From Candidatus Hydrogenedentota bacterium (GTDB lineage Bacteria; Hydrogenedentota; Hydrogenedentia; Hydrogenedentales; SLHB01), in the NCBI GenBank assembly GCA_003557825.1, contig PWNM01000237.1, positions 1 to 6,800 on the forward strand: 6,800 bases of DNA. The letters run 5' to 3'. Numbering within the stretch: position 1 is the stretch's first letter; each line of letters starts with the position of its first letter. Positions 1-6,385 of this stretch are shown here, piece after piece. Made by a program: the position numbers and the translations under genes. A model generated the notes under the pieces. That model made no database searches. It had not been told where the DNA came from and was given only the letters and a program-made list of their open reading frames with translations.

Positions 1-247
1 CGTGGCCTGGATTTCTTCCAGAAGCCCGACAGCTGGAACGGGGTCGGAGCGCATGATCTGGCGCATCGGCGCTGCCTCGAGACTAAGGTGGATATTTTTC
101 AGCGCGCCGGGTAGACAAACCGGGAACCAATGGCCATTTTCTCTGGCGCGGCATTGACTTCGATTTGTTCATGGCGGCCAGCGACCGGCGCCCATCCCGA
201 AACATACTGCTGGAAACCGCAGCGCGAATAATTCGCAGATTCTGATT
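1..247. other. Left-edge stretch without a supportable gene
   Basis: Two short readings touch the left edge and neither can be confirmed. On the + strand, frame 1 is open from base 1 to a TAG at 112-114, which would be the last 37 residues of an upstream gene. On the - strand, a frame opening at ATG 66-64 runs off the left edge, with a GAGG sequence about 8 bases before that ATG, which would be the start of a divergent gene. The two readings share the same codon register and have similar GC at their third positions, so composition does not separate them. From about 115 to 247 I see only possible upstream sequence for the gene at 248. Confidence 0.3.
224..236. promoter_or_regulatory. 13-base palindrome just before the first gene; possible operator or -10 region
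   Basis: The sequence GCGAAT-A-ATTCGC is a perfect odd palindrome ending 11 bases before the ATG at 248. It contains AATAAT (227-232), one base from the -10 consensus, but no good -35 sits 16-18 bases upstream. If this were the -10, transcription would begin a few bases before the ATG, which fits the lack of a Shine-Dalgarno sequence there. About one or two palindromes of this size are expected by chance in a window this long, so only its position argues for a role. Confidence 0.2.
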
Positions 248-1312
248 ATGAATAACAACGACCTCGGGCAACTGGCCCTCGAAAAACTTGTACAACTATG
301 GCAAATCAGCCCAGAGCGAATGGTCAAGACTGATCAAGGTTTCGATTGGTGGCCAGGGCGATTCCGTGTCTCGATTATCGTCCAACCACCCAAATATCCC
401 GAGGACACGGGAGCCTGGCGGATCCGTATTTCCACAGAATTTCTGCGCGAGGTACGTGTTGAGGATCCGAAGGTCCTAGGGTTACTACTCGAACTCGGAA
501 AATTTGCGCCCACCTATTCGTTTGTGACTCCGCCGCCGGAGGTTGTCGAGAAGTACGGCATACCAACTCCTGGCACCGTAAAAATGGAGTCCACCATTTA
601 TCTACGTGAGGACGGCGCAGGCTGGCTTCCGGAGTTTTTCGGTCGCTTGGCAATCCTTCAACCCATCGACGCGGAGCGGCTCGCCGACGGATACGCCCAG
701 ATCCTGGGTGCGCAGCCGTGGACATCGAGCCCTGGGAAACCCGAGGCAGACGACTATCGAGACGAATTACTCGGGGTGGCCCATGCTCTTTATGTTCCTG
801 CGGGCCGTGATCCGAGCCGTTGGATCGGAACAAACGAATTCTCGGATTTTGCCGAGCGATTCGCAAAGCAGGATACGTGTTTTGGCTTCGGAGATCCGAA
901 CGGAATGACACTCGAGACCCCTTTTGGCGAAGCCTCCGCACTGATTTTGTGCCGCACCGATGTCCCCCATCCCGATCTGGGATCCGGCCTGCTGGCCACC
1001 CTTCAACTCCCCTTCGGCAAGAGCCAGCAAGAAACCGATAACGAATCCATGTGGTTCAACTATTTCGAGTCAATTTCCTGGACCAACCACCCCCAACTGG
1101 GAGGATGGCATCCTCGGGCGCTACCTTCAGGAGACATGGCATCGGCACATGCGATGTTTTTTCCTAACATCATGTACCGCGAAGGCACCGCTACCAACGC
1201 CGCGCTATGGCTCTTGGGGAGGGCTCGGTGGGCCAGACAGACGTTCTGGCCCGACCTCGAAGATCTTACAATGGCGGAGATCCTCGAACGGCGGTTCTCG
1301 TCCGAAACCTGA
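248..1312 (+). CDS. Unrecognised 354-residue soluble protein
   Basis: I do not recognise this family with confidence. The protein has no signal peptide and no membrane segment, so it is probably cytoplasmic. It is rich in tryptophan and has two halves joined by a polar stretch around residues 160-175. The first half has alternating strand-like and helical segments, including WWPGRF at 34-39. The second half contains a WFNYF segment near 269-273, an ISW at 276-278, and a Trp/Arg-rich helical C-terminus. The strand-helix pattern loosely recalls YbjN or secretion-chaperone-like folds, but that is a guess. The ATG at 248 has no clear Shine-Dalgarno sequence (bases before it read ATTCTGATT), so initiation may be leaderless. 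The gene lies on the same strand as the restriction operon but 333 bases upstream, separated by what looks like an hsdR remnant, so membership of the same transcription unit is doubtful. The unbroken frame and coherent composition make it a likely real gene. Confidence 0.75.
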   Translation: MNNNDLGQLALEKLVQLWQISPERMVKTDQGFDWWPGRFRVSIIVQPPKYPEDTGAWRIRISTEFLREVRVEDPKVLGLLLELGKFAPTYSFVTPPPEVVEKYGIPTPGTVKMESTIYLREDGAGWLPEFFGRLAILQPIDAERLADGYAQILGAQPWTSSPGKPEADDYRDELLGVAHALYVPAGRDPSRWIGTNEFSDFAERFAKQDTCFGFGDPNGMTLETPFGEASALILCRTDVPHPDLGSGLLATLQLPFGKSQQETDNESMWFNYFESISWTNHPQLGGWHPRALPSGDMASAHAMFFPNIMYREGTATNAALWLLGRARWARQTFWPDLEDLTMAEILERRFSSET

Positions 1313-1505
1313 ACAGGGGCTTTTCGAGTAAAGAAACATGCACAGACAGGAGCAGGGGGGCATCTTGGCCTCATCAAGTGGCGGTCGGGGTCATCATTCG
1401 CGACCGGAACGCCTGGAGATCCGAGCCATTTGGTACGGGATTCCCATGCCAAACGGTTTGAAAAAAAGCACCGTTCCGTACCACGTCATAATCAGGAGGG
1501 TTTGA
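1313..1505. other. Gap between the first gene and the hsdR-like remnant
   Basis: No convincing gene lies here. A 55-codon frame runs from ATG 1338 to TGA 1503-1505; its translation is basic and resembles nothing I know. It is in the same frame as the hsdR-like tail that follows, with only that TGA between them, so it could be decayed upstream sequence. The stretch also holds a nested inverted repeat (listed separately), a -10-like CATAAT at 1487-1492, and an AGGAGG at 1494-1499 with no usable start codon at the right distance. That orphan ribosome-binding-like sequence is consistent with a region scarred by deletion. Confidence 0.45.
1431..1483. repeat. Nested inverted repeat upstream of mcrB
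   Basis: Outer arms TGGTACGG (1431-1438) and CCGTACCA (1476-1483) are perfect 8-base inverted copies. Inside them AACGGT (1452-1457) and ACCGTT (1470-1475) form a second perfect pair around an A-rich 12-base loop. On the right side the two arms are directly adjacent, while on the left a 13-base stretch separates them. As RNA this would be a 14-pair hairpin with one large bulge. There is no T-run after it, so it is not an ordinary intrinsic terminator. It may be an operator pair or the end of a lost element, and chance is possible. Confidence 0.35.
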
Positions 1506-1634
1506 GCCGGCGGAGCTCTGGGAGGCGAGCGCGCGACCAAGAAAGCGCTACGAACCTCGCTATTCAAGTACACGCTGCATGCCGAAGAGGAACTGTTCGA
1601 GAAGGCCTATAGCTACATCCGGAAGCACTACTAA
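1506..1634 (+). pseudogene. Remnant of the HsdR C-terminus (type I restriction subunit)
   Basis: This frame is open from just after TGA 1503-1505 to TAA 1632-1634 (42 codons) and has no plausible start codon of its own. From about 1536 on it reads ATKKALRTS, then LFKYTLHAEEELFEKAY, then SYIRKHY and the stop. This looks like the conserved end of type I restriction-endonuclease R subunits, whose C-termini commonly show a Leu-rich helix, an LH followed by acidic residues, ELF-(D/E)-(K/R)-AY and YI-x-x-(H/Y)-Y. An intact HsdR is roughly 800-1,100 residues, so almost all of it is missing. The stop lies 11 bases before the mcrB start, and the mcrB ribosome-binding site overlaps the stop. That is the spacing expected of a former hsdR-mcrB operon junction. 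The family call is from memory of the consensus, not a search. Confidence 0.5.
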
Positions 1635-1639
1635 GGGGA
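1633..1639 (+). promoter_or_regulatory. Shine-Dalgarno sequence of mcrB
   Basis: AAGGGGA ends 6 bases before ATG 1646 and supports that start. It overlaps the TAA of the hsdR-like remnant, so translation of mcrB may once have been coupled to that gene. Confidence 0.65.
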
Positions 1640-1645
1640 CGAGGG

Positions 1646-3874
1646 ATGAACACCCAGAGCGAGAACAGTGCATCGAGTGCGACTTGGTTCGTCGGCGCCA
1701 CTTTCGGGCACGGCACGGATGATCAGGCGGGGCGGTTCATCGCCGAGGGTATCTGGGAAGTTCGAAACCCGACCGATAAGGAAAGTGCCCAGGTACGTTC
1801 CATGCAGGCGGGTGAGCGCATTGCCATCAAGGCAACCTATACACGCAAGAACGTGCTGCCGTTCGATAATCGGGGACATACCGTCTCGGTTATGGGCATC
1901 AAGGCAGTGGGCACCATCCTCAGCAACCCGCAGGATGGTGAGCGGGTCAGGGTGCAATGGCAGGCATTTGAGCCAGTTCGTGAGTGGTATCTCTATACCT
2001 ACCGGGGCACCATCTGGCGCATCGACCATGGGGATTGGATGAACGATGCGTTGATTACCTTCGCCTTTGAAGGCAAACCGCAGGATCTGGAGCGGTTCCG
2101 CAATGCGCCCTATTGGCGCGAACGCTTCGGCGACATAGCTCCTGAAAAGCGGCGTTTCCAGTGGACAGACTTCTACAAAGCAGTGGCGGAAAAACTGCTG
2201 ACGTATGCTGACAACAGGGCGCCGCTGGTGGCCGCCATTCATGAAATCGGGAAACACGCCCCCAAGTTTCAAATTTTGCAGGACAAGTTTCCGGATGGAA
2301 CAAGCGGTCCGTTGCGGGATATCTGCCCGTTCACCACTATGGGAACCTTCAATCGGTCAATGACCGATGCCAACCGCAAGATCATCGCCGCTGAGTTAGC
2401 TAAATTCCTGGATGTCACAGTTCCTGTGCCACCTTCGTTCGAAGGTATCCCCGTTCTCAACAACCAACGGTCTTGGTTTTTCGCCTACGCCGACAAGCGC
2501 GGTGCAGGCGATATCGACACGATATGGAAAGTATTCGTCGCCGCGAGCAGGATGGTCGATAGCGACCAGCCGGATACCCGGGATGCCTTCATCCAGGCTT
2601 ACGACGAGGCGACGCAAGTATGGGGGGTTGCCTGGAATCTTTCGACCGGCCTTTATTGGGCGCATCCGTGGGAGTTTGTGACCCTCGACAGCCAATCGCG
2701 CCGCTACATCAACAAGCGACTTGGTCTGAATGTCGCCCTCAGTGGCCAGCAAGGCCCCTGTGACGGGCAAAGTTATTTGAAGCTGACGGACGATCTGCGC
2801 TCTCGCTTCAGCGAAGACGGTTATCCAGTCCACAGTTTTCCAGATCTGTCGCTTGCGTCATGGAAGTACAAGGACCCGACCGATGCAGTTGCCCCGCCCC
2901 GTGAGATTAATGATGGTGTCAATGGAGAACAGGAAACTACCGAGAATGTTCGGGAAGCATTTCAGGCAGCTGCGCCTATCGTGCCGTACTCGGTTGAGGA
3001 GATTGTGAGGGATGGATGCTTTTTTGAGCAGGGCGAGATTGAGCTTTTTTTGGATCGGCTACGAACCAAGAAGAACCTGATCCTTCAGGGGCCTCCTGGC
3101 ACGGGAAAAACCTGGCTCGCCAAGCGGCTGGCGTTTGCTTTGATGGGACAGAAGGACGACAGCAAAGTCCGCGCTGTTCAGTTTCATCCGAATCTATCCT
3201 ACGAGGATTTCGTTCGAGGCTGGCGCCCGATCGGGGAGGGCAAGTTGTCGCTGGCGGACGGAGTCTTCATGGAAGCAATCAAGGCCGCGAGCAAAGAGAC
3301 GTCGTCGAAGTTGGTCGTGGTGATCGAGGAGATCAATCGTGGTAACCCCGCGCAGATCTTCGGGGAGATGTTGACACTGCTGGAGGCTGGAAAACGCACG
3401 CCCGACGCGGCACTGGAGCTCTGTTATCCCGATGCAGATGGCGGGCGTCGTCCGGTCCATATTCCCGATAATCTTTATGTAATCGGTACCATGAACGTCG
3501 CCGACCGATCACTTGCGCTGGTCGATCTGGCACTGCGTCGGCGCTTTGCGTTCGTAGGACTCGAGCCGAGGCTCGGCCCTGTTTGGCAGGATTGGGTGGC
3601 CAAGAAGCGTGCTGTCGATCCAGCCCTGGTCCCGGATATCGAACGCCGAATCACCGAACTGAACGACCAGATCGCAGCGGATGCCCGTCTTGGCAAACAA
3701 TTCCGGATTGGCCACAGCTATGTGACGCCTGAACATCGTCTAGAACCTGGCGGTACGAAGAAGTGGTTCCGGCAAGTCGTGGAGACGGAGATCGGTCCGC
3801 TGCTGGATGAGTATTGGTTCGACGCACCCGACGAAGCACAAAAGGCTATCGCACGGCTGAAGCAGGAATGGTGA
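1646..3874 (+). CDS. mcrB: McrB-type AAA+ GTPase/ATPase motor with long N-terminal reader region (742 aa)
   Basis: This is the motor and recognition subunit of a modification-dependent (type IV) restriction system. In characterised McrBC, McrB binds modified DNA, forms AAA+ rings that hydrolyse GTP, and recruits McrC. Three regions are visible. Residues about 14-160 begin WFVGATFG and contain a GERIAIKATYTRK segment; the pattern looks like a PUA-superfamily (EVE/ASCH-like) domain, which would read modified bases. Residues about 168-395 are a mid region shared by many long McrB homologues (DICPFTTMGTFNR; FEGIPVLNNQRSWFF). After a polar linker, the AAA+ module runs from about 448: Walker A GPPGTGKT at 482-489, Walker B VVVIEEIN at 557-564, and the McrB signature MNVADRS at 616-622, followed by the LRRRF arginine cluster at 630-634. 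The Walker B has Glu-Glu in place of the usual Asp-Glu, common in this subgroup. E. coli McrB is about 459 residues, so the extra length is N-terminal. The nucleotide preference (GTP or ATP) cannot be read from sequence. The stop overlaps the mcrC start. Confidence 0.93.
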   Translation: MNTQSENSASSATWFVGATFGHGTDDQAGRFIAEGIWEVRNPTDKESAQVRSMQAGERIAIKATYTRKNVLPFDNRGHTVSVMGIKAVGTILSNPQDGERVRVQWQAFEPVREWYLYTYRGTIWRIDHGDWMNDALITFAFEGKPQDLERFRNAPYWRERFGDIAPEKRRFQWTDFYKAVAEKLLTYADNRAPLVAAIHEIGKHAPKFQILQDKFPDGTSGPLRDICPFTTMGTFNRSMTDANRKIIAAELAKFLDVTVPVPPSFEGIPVLNNQRSWFFAYADKRGAGDIDTIWKVFVAASRMVDSDQPDTRDAFIQAYDEATQVWGVAWNLSTGLYWAHPWEFVTLDSQSRRYINKRLGLNVALSGQQGPCDGQSYLKLTDDLRSRFSEDGYPVHSFPDLSLASWKYKDPTDAVAPPREINDGVNGEQETTENVREAFQAAAPIVPYSVEEIVRDGCFFEQGEIELFLDRLRTKKNLILQGPPGTGKTWLAKRLAFALMGQKDDSKVRAVQFHPNLSYEDFVRGWRPIGEGKLSLADGVFMEAIKAASKETSSKLVVVIEEINRGNPAQIFGEMLTLLEAGKRTPDAALELCYPDADGGRRPVHIPDNLYVIGTMNVADRSLALVDLALRRRFAFVGLEPRLGPVWQDWVAKKRAVDPALVPDIERRITELNDQIAADARLGKQFRIGHSYVTPEHRLEPGGTKKWFRQVVETEIGPLLDEYWFDAPDEAQKAIARLKQEW

Positions 3875-5013
3875 TGACCGCCGCCGCGGAACAGGTGCCA
3901 AGCGTACCCGCAAGCGCTGAGGGGTTCATCGGACGCATTCCGGTGCGAAACCTCTGGCTCCTGATGCTATATGCCTCGGACTTGTTCCGCACTGGGGGGA
4001 TCGGAAGCATCGGCCTCGAAGACAACCCGGACGACTTGCCGGACCTGGTCGCCGAGATTCTTGCCCATGCGGTTGACGTTCGACAGCGTCGCCGTTTGAG
4101 CCTTGGACATCAATCTCGTGATGCGGTGCTCAACCGCGTGCGTGGTCGAATCGATGTATTGGCCACGGAGCGCCATCAGTTGCTGGCTAGAGGCTTGGTG
4201 GCGTGCCGATTCGACGAACTCACCATCGACACCCCGCGTAATCGCTTTGTCCGTGCAGCCCTGGAATCCGTCTCCAGAATCGTCCAGAGAAAGGTCGTTG
4301 CCCATCGGTGCCGCACACTGGCAAGTGGCATGAAGACAATGGGCGTATCGGGCGACACACCGACCCGTGCCCAAATGAGCACCGATCGTTTTGGCCGTAA
4401 TGATGCGGACGATCGATTCATGGTTGCAGCCGCAAAGCTCGCTTTTGATCTGGCGCTACCTACTGAGGCATCTGGCGCAAACGTGCTCTCTTTACCTGAT
4501 CGTGAGGCAACCTGGGTACGTCGACTGTTCGAGCGCGCGGTGGGCGGATTCTACGACGTGGTATTGAGCCCTCAAGGATGGCGCGTGCTGTCGGGCGGGA
4601 CCATAAGCTGGCAGATCGAGCAGAAGACGTCTGGTATCGACAAGATACTGCCGAAGATGCGAACCGATGTCGTGCTGGACCACCCAACAGCCGGACGACG
4701 GATCGTCATTGACACCAAGTTCACATCGATCGTTACTCGCGGCTGGTACCGTGAGGAAACCCTACGAAGTCACTATTTGTACCAGATCTACGCTTACCTG
4801 CGCTCTCAAGTGGGGCACGGTGATGCGCTTGCTGATTGCGCCAGCGGATTATTGCTTCACCCCGCCATCGGGCAGATGGTCGATGAGTCGTTGCTAATCC
4901 AAGGGCACCGCATTCGGTTTGCTACCGTGGATCTGGCGGCGTCTACTACGGACATTCGCGCGCAACTGATGCGACTCTGCGAGCCGATCCAGCCAGTGAC
5001 GACGGGTCCATGA
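3874..5013 (+). CDS. mcrC: McrC-type PD-(D/E)xK nuclease subunit
   Basis: This is the nuclease partner of McrB; in the family it is inactive alone, docks on the McrB ring and cuts DNA after stimulation of nucleotide hydrolysis. The N-terminus carries IPVRNLWLLMLYASDL (22-37), matching the IPVRNIYYMLTYAW of E. coli McrC. The C-terminal nuclease domain has LPKMRTDVVL with Asp265, then VIDTKF with Asp280 and Lys282. These correspond to the catalytic D...D-x-K of E. coli McrC, so the site looks intact. The following LYQIYAYL and SGLLLHP segments also match the family. Length is 379 residues, against 348 in E. coli. I chose ATG 3874 because it overlaps the mcrB stop as TGATG and has AGGA 6 bases upstream. 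The in-frame ATG at 3868 has that AGGA directly against it, and the frame can be extended to 3814 inside mcrB, which is less likely. The last bases overlap the next start as ATGA. Confidence 0.93.
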   Translation: MTAAAEQVPSVPASAEGFIGRIPVRNLWLLMLYASDLFRTGGIGSIGLEDNPDDLPDLVAEILAHAVDVRQRRRLSLGHQSRDAVLNRVRGRIDVLATERHQLLARGLVACRFDELTIDTPRNRFVRAALESVSRIVQRKVVAHRCRTLASGMKTMGVSGDTPTRAQMSTDRFGRNDADDRFMVAAAKLAFDLALPTEASGANVLSLPDREATWVRRLFERAVGGFYDVVLSPQGWRVLSGGTISWQIEQKTSGIDKILPKMRTDVVLDHPTAGRRIVIDTKFTSIVTRGWYREETLRSHYLYQIYAYLRSQVGHGDALADCASGLLLHPAIGQMVDESLLIQGHRIRFATVDLAASTTDIRAQLMRLCEPIQPVTTGP

Positions 5014-6032
5014 TAAGCATGGACCGAATCGCCATCGAAACCTGGGAAAACACGGATAAGGAAGGCTGGAGTGCTATGCTTCTTGGCAATGGTGCCAGCA
5101 TCGCCATCCACAAAACATTCGCATATCCAACACTGCACAGCGTCGCTGATGCAAAAGGACTGCTCCCTTCCACTGGGCCCATATTCGCGAAACTCGGAAC
5201 GACCGACTTTGAGCACGTTCTGCTCGCATGCTGGTATGCCGAGCACGTCAATCTCGCCTTGGGGACACCTTCGGCGGATATCTCTAGGGCCTATGCGGAA
5301 GTGCGTACAGCACTTATCGAGGCAGTGCACAGCGTACATCCCGCACATGCCGATGTCGCCCCCGACCTGCAACGAGCGGGTTGTTTTGCCAGCAGGTTTC
5401 CTACTGTCGTCAGTCTCAATTACGACCTTACCTTGTACTGGGCCATGCTGTTGTTCAACGCAGCAAACGGCAGTTGGTTCAAGGACGTCTTTCATCACGG
5501 TAAGTTTCAGACGGATTGGGGGTATCTGCGCAGGCCGCTTCCCCCGGCCGCAGAAGCCGCACTAGTGTTTTTTCCTCACGGCAGTCTGGCGATAGCGCGT
5601 GACCACCTTGGTGATGAGACAAAAATCGATGTTGGCTCAGGGACCGAAGGTGACTTGCTTGACACGATCATCCAGAGATGGGCGTCCGGGCGCTGGATAC
5701 CGGTTTTTGTTAGCGAGGGAACCAGTAAGGAGAAAGTTGCCGCGATTCAACGGAGTCACTACCTGACGAACGTGTATGAGAAGGTCCTGCGCGCGCTCGG
5801 AGAGAGTTTAGTCGTTTATGGCTGGAGCTTTGACGAACGGGATCAGCATGTGCTTGATGCCATTGCGGCAAGGCCGCCTGAACGAATGGCTGTCTCCGTT
5901 TTCACTGGTCTCACAGAACCGGATCAGCAGGCGTTCTGCCACCAAGTCCTTAAGGCGGCTCGTCGGTCTTTGCCAGGCACCACCGTGACGTTTTTTGATT
6001 CGCAGAGCCCTGGTTGCTGGAACAATCCATAA
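5010..6032 (+). CDS. SIR2-like protein of the DUF4917 family; candidate NAD-directed effector
   Basis: This 340-residue protein matches the DUF4917 pattern throughout. LLGNGAS (24-30) is the nucleotide-binding glycine loop of SIR2-like folds. DFEHVL lies near 70, LNYDLTLYW (136-144) carries the Asn137/Asp139 pair, FPHGS has His190, FVSEGTSKEK begins at 233, and VVYGWSFDERDQH ends at 280. In SIR2-type defence enzymes such as ThsA and DSR2, an Asn and a His in equivalent motifs are needed to break down NAD. Both are present here, so NADase activity is plausible but inferred. DUF4917 itself is, to my knowledge, not biochemically characterised. There is no signal peptide or membrane segment. The start at 5010 shares ATGA with the mcrC stop, and an alternative ATG at 5019 gives nearly the same product. 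The coupling implies a fixed ratio to McrC and a shared role, perhaps as a second-line growth-arrest effector or as a regulator of the complex. The frame is full length and undamaged. Confidence 0.85.
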   Translation: MISMDRIAIETWENTDKEGWSAMLLGNGASIAIHKTFAYPTLHSVADAKGLLPSTGPIFAKLGTTDFEHVLLACWYAEHVNLALGTPSADISRAYAEVRTALIEAVHSVHPAHADVAPDLQRAGCFASRFPTVVSLNYDLTLYWAMLLFNAANGSWFKDVFHHGKFQTDWGYLRRPLPPAAEAALVFFPHGSLAIARDHLGDETKIDVGSGTEGDLLDTIIQRWASGRWIPVFVSEGTSKEKVAAIQRSHYLTNVYEKVLRALGESLVVYGWSFDERDQHVLDAIAARPPERMAVSVFTGLTEPDQQAFCHQVLKAARRSLPGTTVTFFDSQSPGCWNNP

Positions 6033-6058
6033 CCATGATGGTTCATTTAGATTGATTT

Positions 6059-6121
6059 GCCCCGAGAACGAGGCTCGACTGTCTACATCGGTGATCAGCG
6101 AGGTAACCTCGGCCTCGGGGC
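6059..6121. repeat. Long imperfect inverted repeat downstream of the operon
   Basis: Arms GCCCCGAG (6059-6066) and CTCGGGGC (6114-6121) are perfect 8-base inverted copies. After a 2-by-2 mismatch they continue as CGAGG (6069-6073) and CCTCG (6107-6111), giving 13 pairs around a 33-base loop. The loop side also contains CGAGGT-A-ACCTCG (6099-6111), so alternative folds exist. It starts 26 bases after the stop of the SIR2-like gene. No T-run follows, so a Rho-independent terminator is unlikely. It could protect the operon mRNA 3' end or be a recombination or protein-binding site. Confidence 0.4.
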
Positions 6122-6216
6122 CCGATCCAGAATATTTCAAGCATCAAACTCGCCCGTCCAGGATGCGGTAGACCGAAACCGGTAAAGTACCCGGCCGTAA
6201 GGTGCTTGGCGGTGAA

Positions 6217-6254
6217 CGGGGCCGCGTCCGCATTACGTGTAGCCACCGGCCCCG
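6217..6254. repeat. 8-base GC-rich inverted repeat
   Basis: CGGGGCCG (6217-6224) and CGGCCCCG (6247-6254) are perfect inverted copies separated by 22 bases. Function unknown; in GC-rich DNA an 8-base pair at this spacing can arise by chance. Confidence 0.25.
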
Positions 6255-6374
6255 CGGGACGCGAAGGCGGAGACCGTACAGGCGCAGACTGAGGCGTTCT
6301 CGGTAAGGTGGGCGGCGTAATCCGATGCGTGCTGTGGCAACCCGGAGGCATCTCTTTCTTTCGCCGCCGAGGAC

Positions 6375-6378
6375 GGAG
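6375..6378 (+). promoter_or_regulatory. Shine-Dalgarno sequence of the right-edge gene
   Basis: GGAG lies 7 bases before ATG 6386 and decides that start over the ATG at 6381, which opens a two-codon frame (ATG AAA TGA) overlapping it. The tiny overlapping frame could be a chance product of the ATGAAATGATG sequence. Confidence 0.5.
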
Positions 6379-6385
6379 CAATGAA

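Larger units (their letters stand above)
6033..6385. other. 353-base gap after the operon; structured, no supportable gene
   Basis: All forward frames are broken by stops or lack a ribosome-binding site. A 121-codon reverse frame (6408-6043) is Arg/Pro-rich with no recognised motif and is probably not a gene. The stretch holds two GC-rich inverted repeats (listed separately) and a 13-base odd palindrome AACCAT-G-ATGGTT at 6031-6043 overlapping the stop codon of the upstream gene. I see no intrinsic terminator with a T-run and no clear promoter for the gene at 6386. No tRNA-like fold is apparent. Confidence 0.5.

Noticed and set aside
375..941. 188-codon open frame on the - strand
   Set aside because: It lies fully inside the 248-1312 gene, is Arg/Ser/Pro-rich, and shows no family motif; a shadow frame.
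1308..1324. CCTG-AA-CAGG followed by TTTT as a terminator of the first gene
   Set aside because: The stem is only four pairs with a two-base loop, too small to form.
890..1424. 10-base direct repeat GGAGATCCGA at 890-899 and 1415-1424 as element ends
   Set aside because: Many 10-base repeats are expected by chance in a window of this size, and one copy is inside an intact gene.
1458..1492. TTGAAA and CATAAT as a promoter for mcrB
   Set aside because: The spacing is 23 bases, too long for a standard promoter; the -10-like sequence alone is not enough.
1338..1505. 55-codon + strand frame
   Set aside because: It has no proper ribosome-binding site at its ATG and no recognisable product, and it probably belongs to the decayed region before the hsdR-like tail.
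1631..2272. 213-codon open frame on the - strand
   Set aside because: It is antisense to the conserved N-terminal region of mcrB, whose own frame has recognisable motifs.
4857..5498. 213-codon open frame on the - strand across the mcrC/SIR2-like junction
   Set aside because: It is antisense to two genes with clear catalytic motifs and has an unusual Cys/Arg-rich composition.
6031..6043. AACCAT-G-ATGGTT as an operon terminator
   Set aside because: The stem would be five pairs with a three-base loop, AT-rich at its base, and has no T-run after it.
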